Part shown: positions 4,908 to 5,190 of the stretch, piece after piece
Position numbering within the stretch: position 1 is the first letter of the stretch
Layout of the letters: every line of letters starts with the position of its first letter
Assembly: GCA_014381105.1 (NCBI GenBank)
Contig: JACMIO010000066.1
Coordinates: forward strand, 1 to 5,190
Reading direction: 5' to 3'
Source of the DNA: a bacterium
GTDB taxonomy: Archaea; Thermoproteota; Nitrososphaeria; Nitrososphaerales; Nitrososphaeraceae
DNA: 5,190 nucleotides
Program-made: the position numbers and the translations under genes
Notes under the pieces: model-generated
Databases searched by the model: none
Seen by the model: only the letters and a program-made list of their open reading frames with translations
Told to the model about the DNA's origin: nothing

Positions 4908-5190
4908 TTATCGATTCAATTTTTCCTCTAGATTATCAAGACGACTAGCTAATTTGGCAACATCCTTCTCGAGATCGCCAGTTAGTCTTAGTACTAGCGT
5001 TTTTGTAGTTAAATCGTGAATCATAGTTGCGACCTCATTTGATTCTTGTAGATTCTTAATCAATGGCTTGTAAGCATTACATAATTGTAATTGCTTTTCA
5101 ATAATTGTTCGCATACTATCGTTATCACCATGCGTTGAGTCAAATTGGTCTTGCAGTACTTTAAAATCCCTAAGAAATTTCTTTCGAAAA
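4908..5190 (-). CDS. C-terminal part of a coiled-coil-like protein (5' end beyond window)
   Basis: The minus-strand frame is open from the right edge of the window to TAA at 4908-4910, giving 93 visible residues. A start at the internal ATG (5112-5114) is possible, but the open frame upstream has similar composition (KKFLRDFKVLQDQFDS), so a longer gene running off the window is more likely. The sequence is charged, helical-looking and without Pro in most parts. The last 25 residues (LEKDVAKLASRLDNLEEKLNR) show a heptad-like pattern of Leu/Val/Ala typical of a coiled coil, so oligomerisation or scaffolding is plausible. I do not recognise the family. A C-terminal coiled coil like this occurs in PHA-synthase accessory subunits (PhaE), which some soil Thaumarchaeota carry, but nothing here is diagnostic. 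It is convergent with the 92-aa gene. Confidence 0.65.
   Translation of the reverse strand, partial: FRKKFLRDFKVLQDQFDSTHGDNDSMRTIIEKQLQLCNAYKPLIKNLQESNEVATMIHDLTTKTLVLRLTGDLEKDVAKLASRLDNLEEKLNR

Noticed and set aside
1..5190. CRISPR array, tRNA, rRNA, C/D-box RNA, insertion sequence or phage element
   Set aside because: No regularly spaced repeats, cloverleaf, transposase or integrase frame, or terminal inverted repeats with target duplications were found by reading both strands.

Overview
The window comes from an ammonia-oxidising archaeon (Thaumarchaeota/Nitrososphaeria). The decisive evidence is a complete archaeal-type ammonia monooxygenase subunit A gene (amoA, 284-934). Its deduced protein is immediately recognisable, and the classical archaeal amoA primer sites lie at its two ends. 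The surroundings are AT-rich. No amoC or amoB follows amoA. Both points fit the soil group I.1b (Nitrososphaerales), with low GC leaning towards Nitrosocosmicus rather than Nitrososphaera. That genus-level placement is inference.

Layout from left to right: the last 24 codons of a membrane protein (1-76, possibly AmoX), then a T-rich terminator and a perfect hairpin. amoA follows, with a TATA box placed so that the mRNA should be leaderless. Next is a 49-residue, nine-cysteine mini-protein (1098-1247) that a normal length cut-off would miss. A two-gene operon (1311-4221) encodes a two-subunit 2-oxoacid:ferredoxin oxidoreductase: a fused gamma-alpha subunit and a TPP/[4Fe-4S] beta subunit, overlapping by 14 bp, with a strong Shine-Dalgarno for the second gene. 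A second cysteine-rich small protein (4427-4705, 92 aa) has its own TATA box and probably a leaderless mRNA. On the minus strand, an incomplete coiled-coil-like gene (4908-5190) enters from the right edge and converges on it.

The genes do not form one operon; each + strand unit appears to have its own promoter. Functionally, AmoA belongs to the membrane enzyme that starts energy metabolism by oxidising ammonia to hydroxylamine. The oxidoreductase belongs to central carbon metabolism, interconverting a 2-oxoacid (pyruvate or 2-oxoglutarate) and its acyl-CoA with ferredoxin. The least explained content is the pair of small cysteine-rich proteins on either side of the oxidoreductase operon. They share an Ile-Pro followed by C-x-C-x-C arrangement and are probably metal binding. 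No CRISPR array, tRNA, rRNA, transposase or phage gene was seen.
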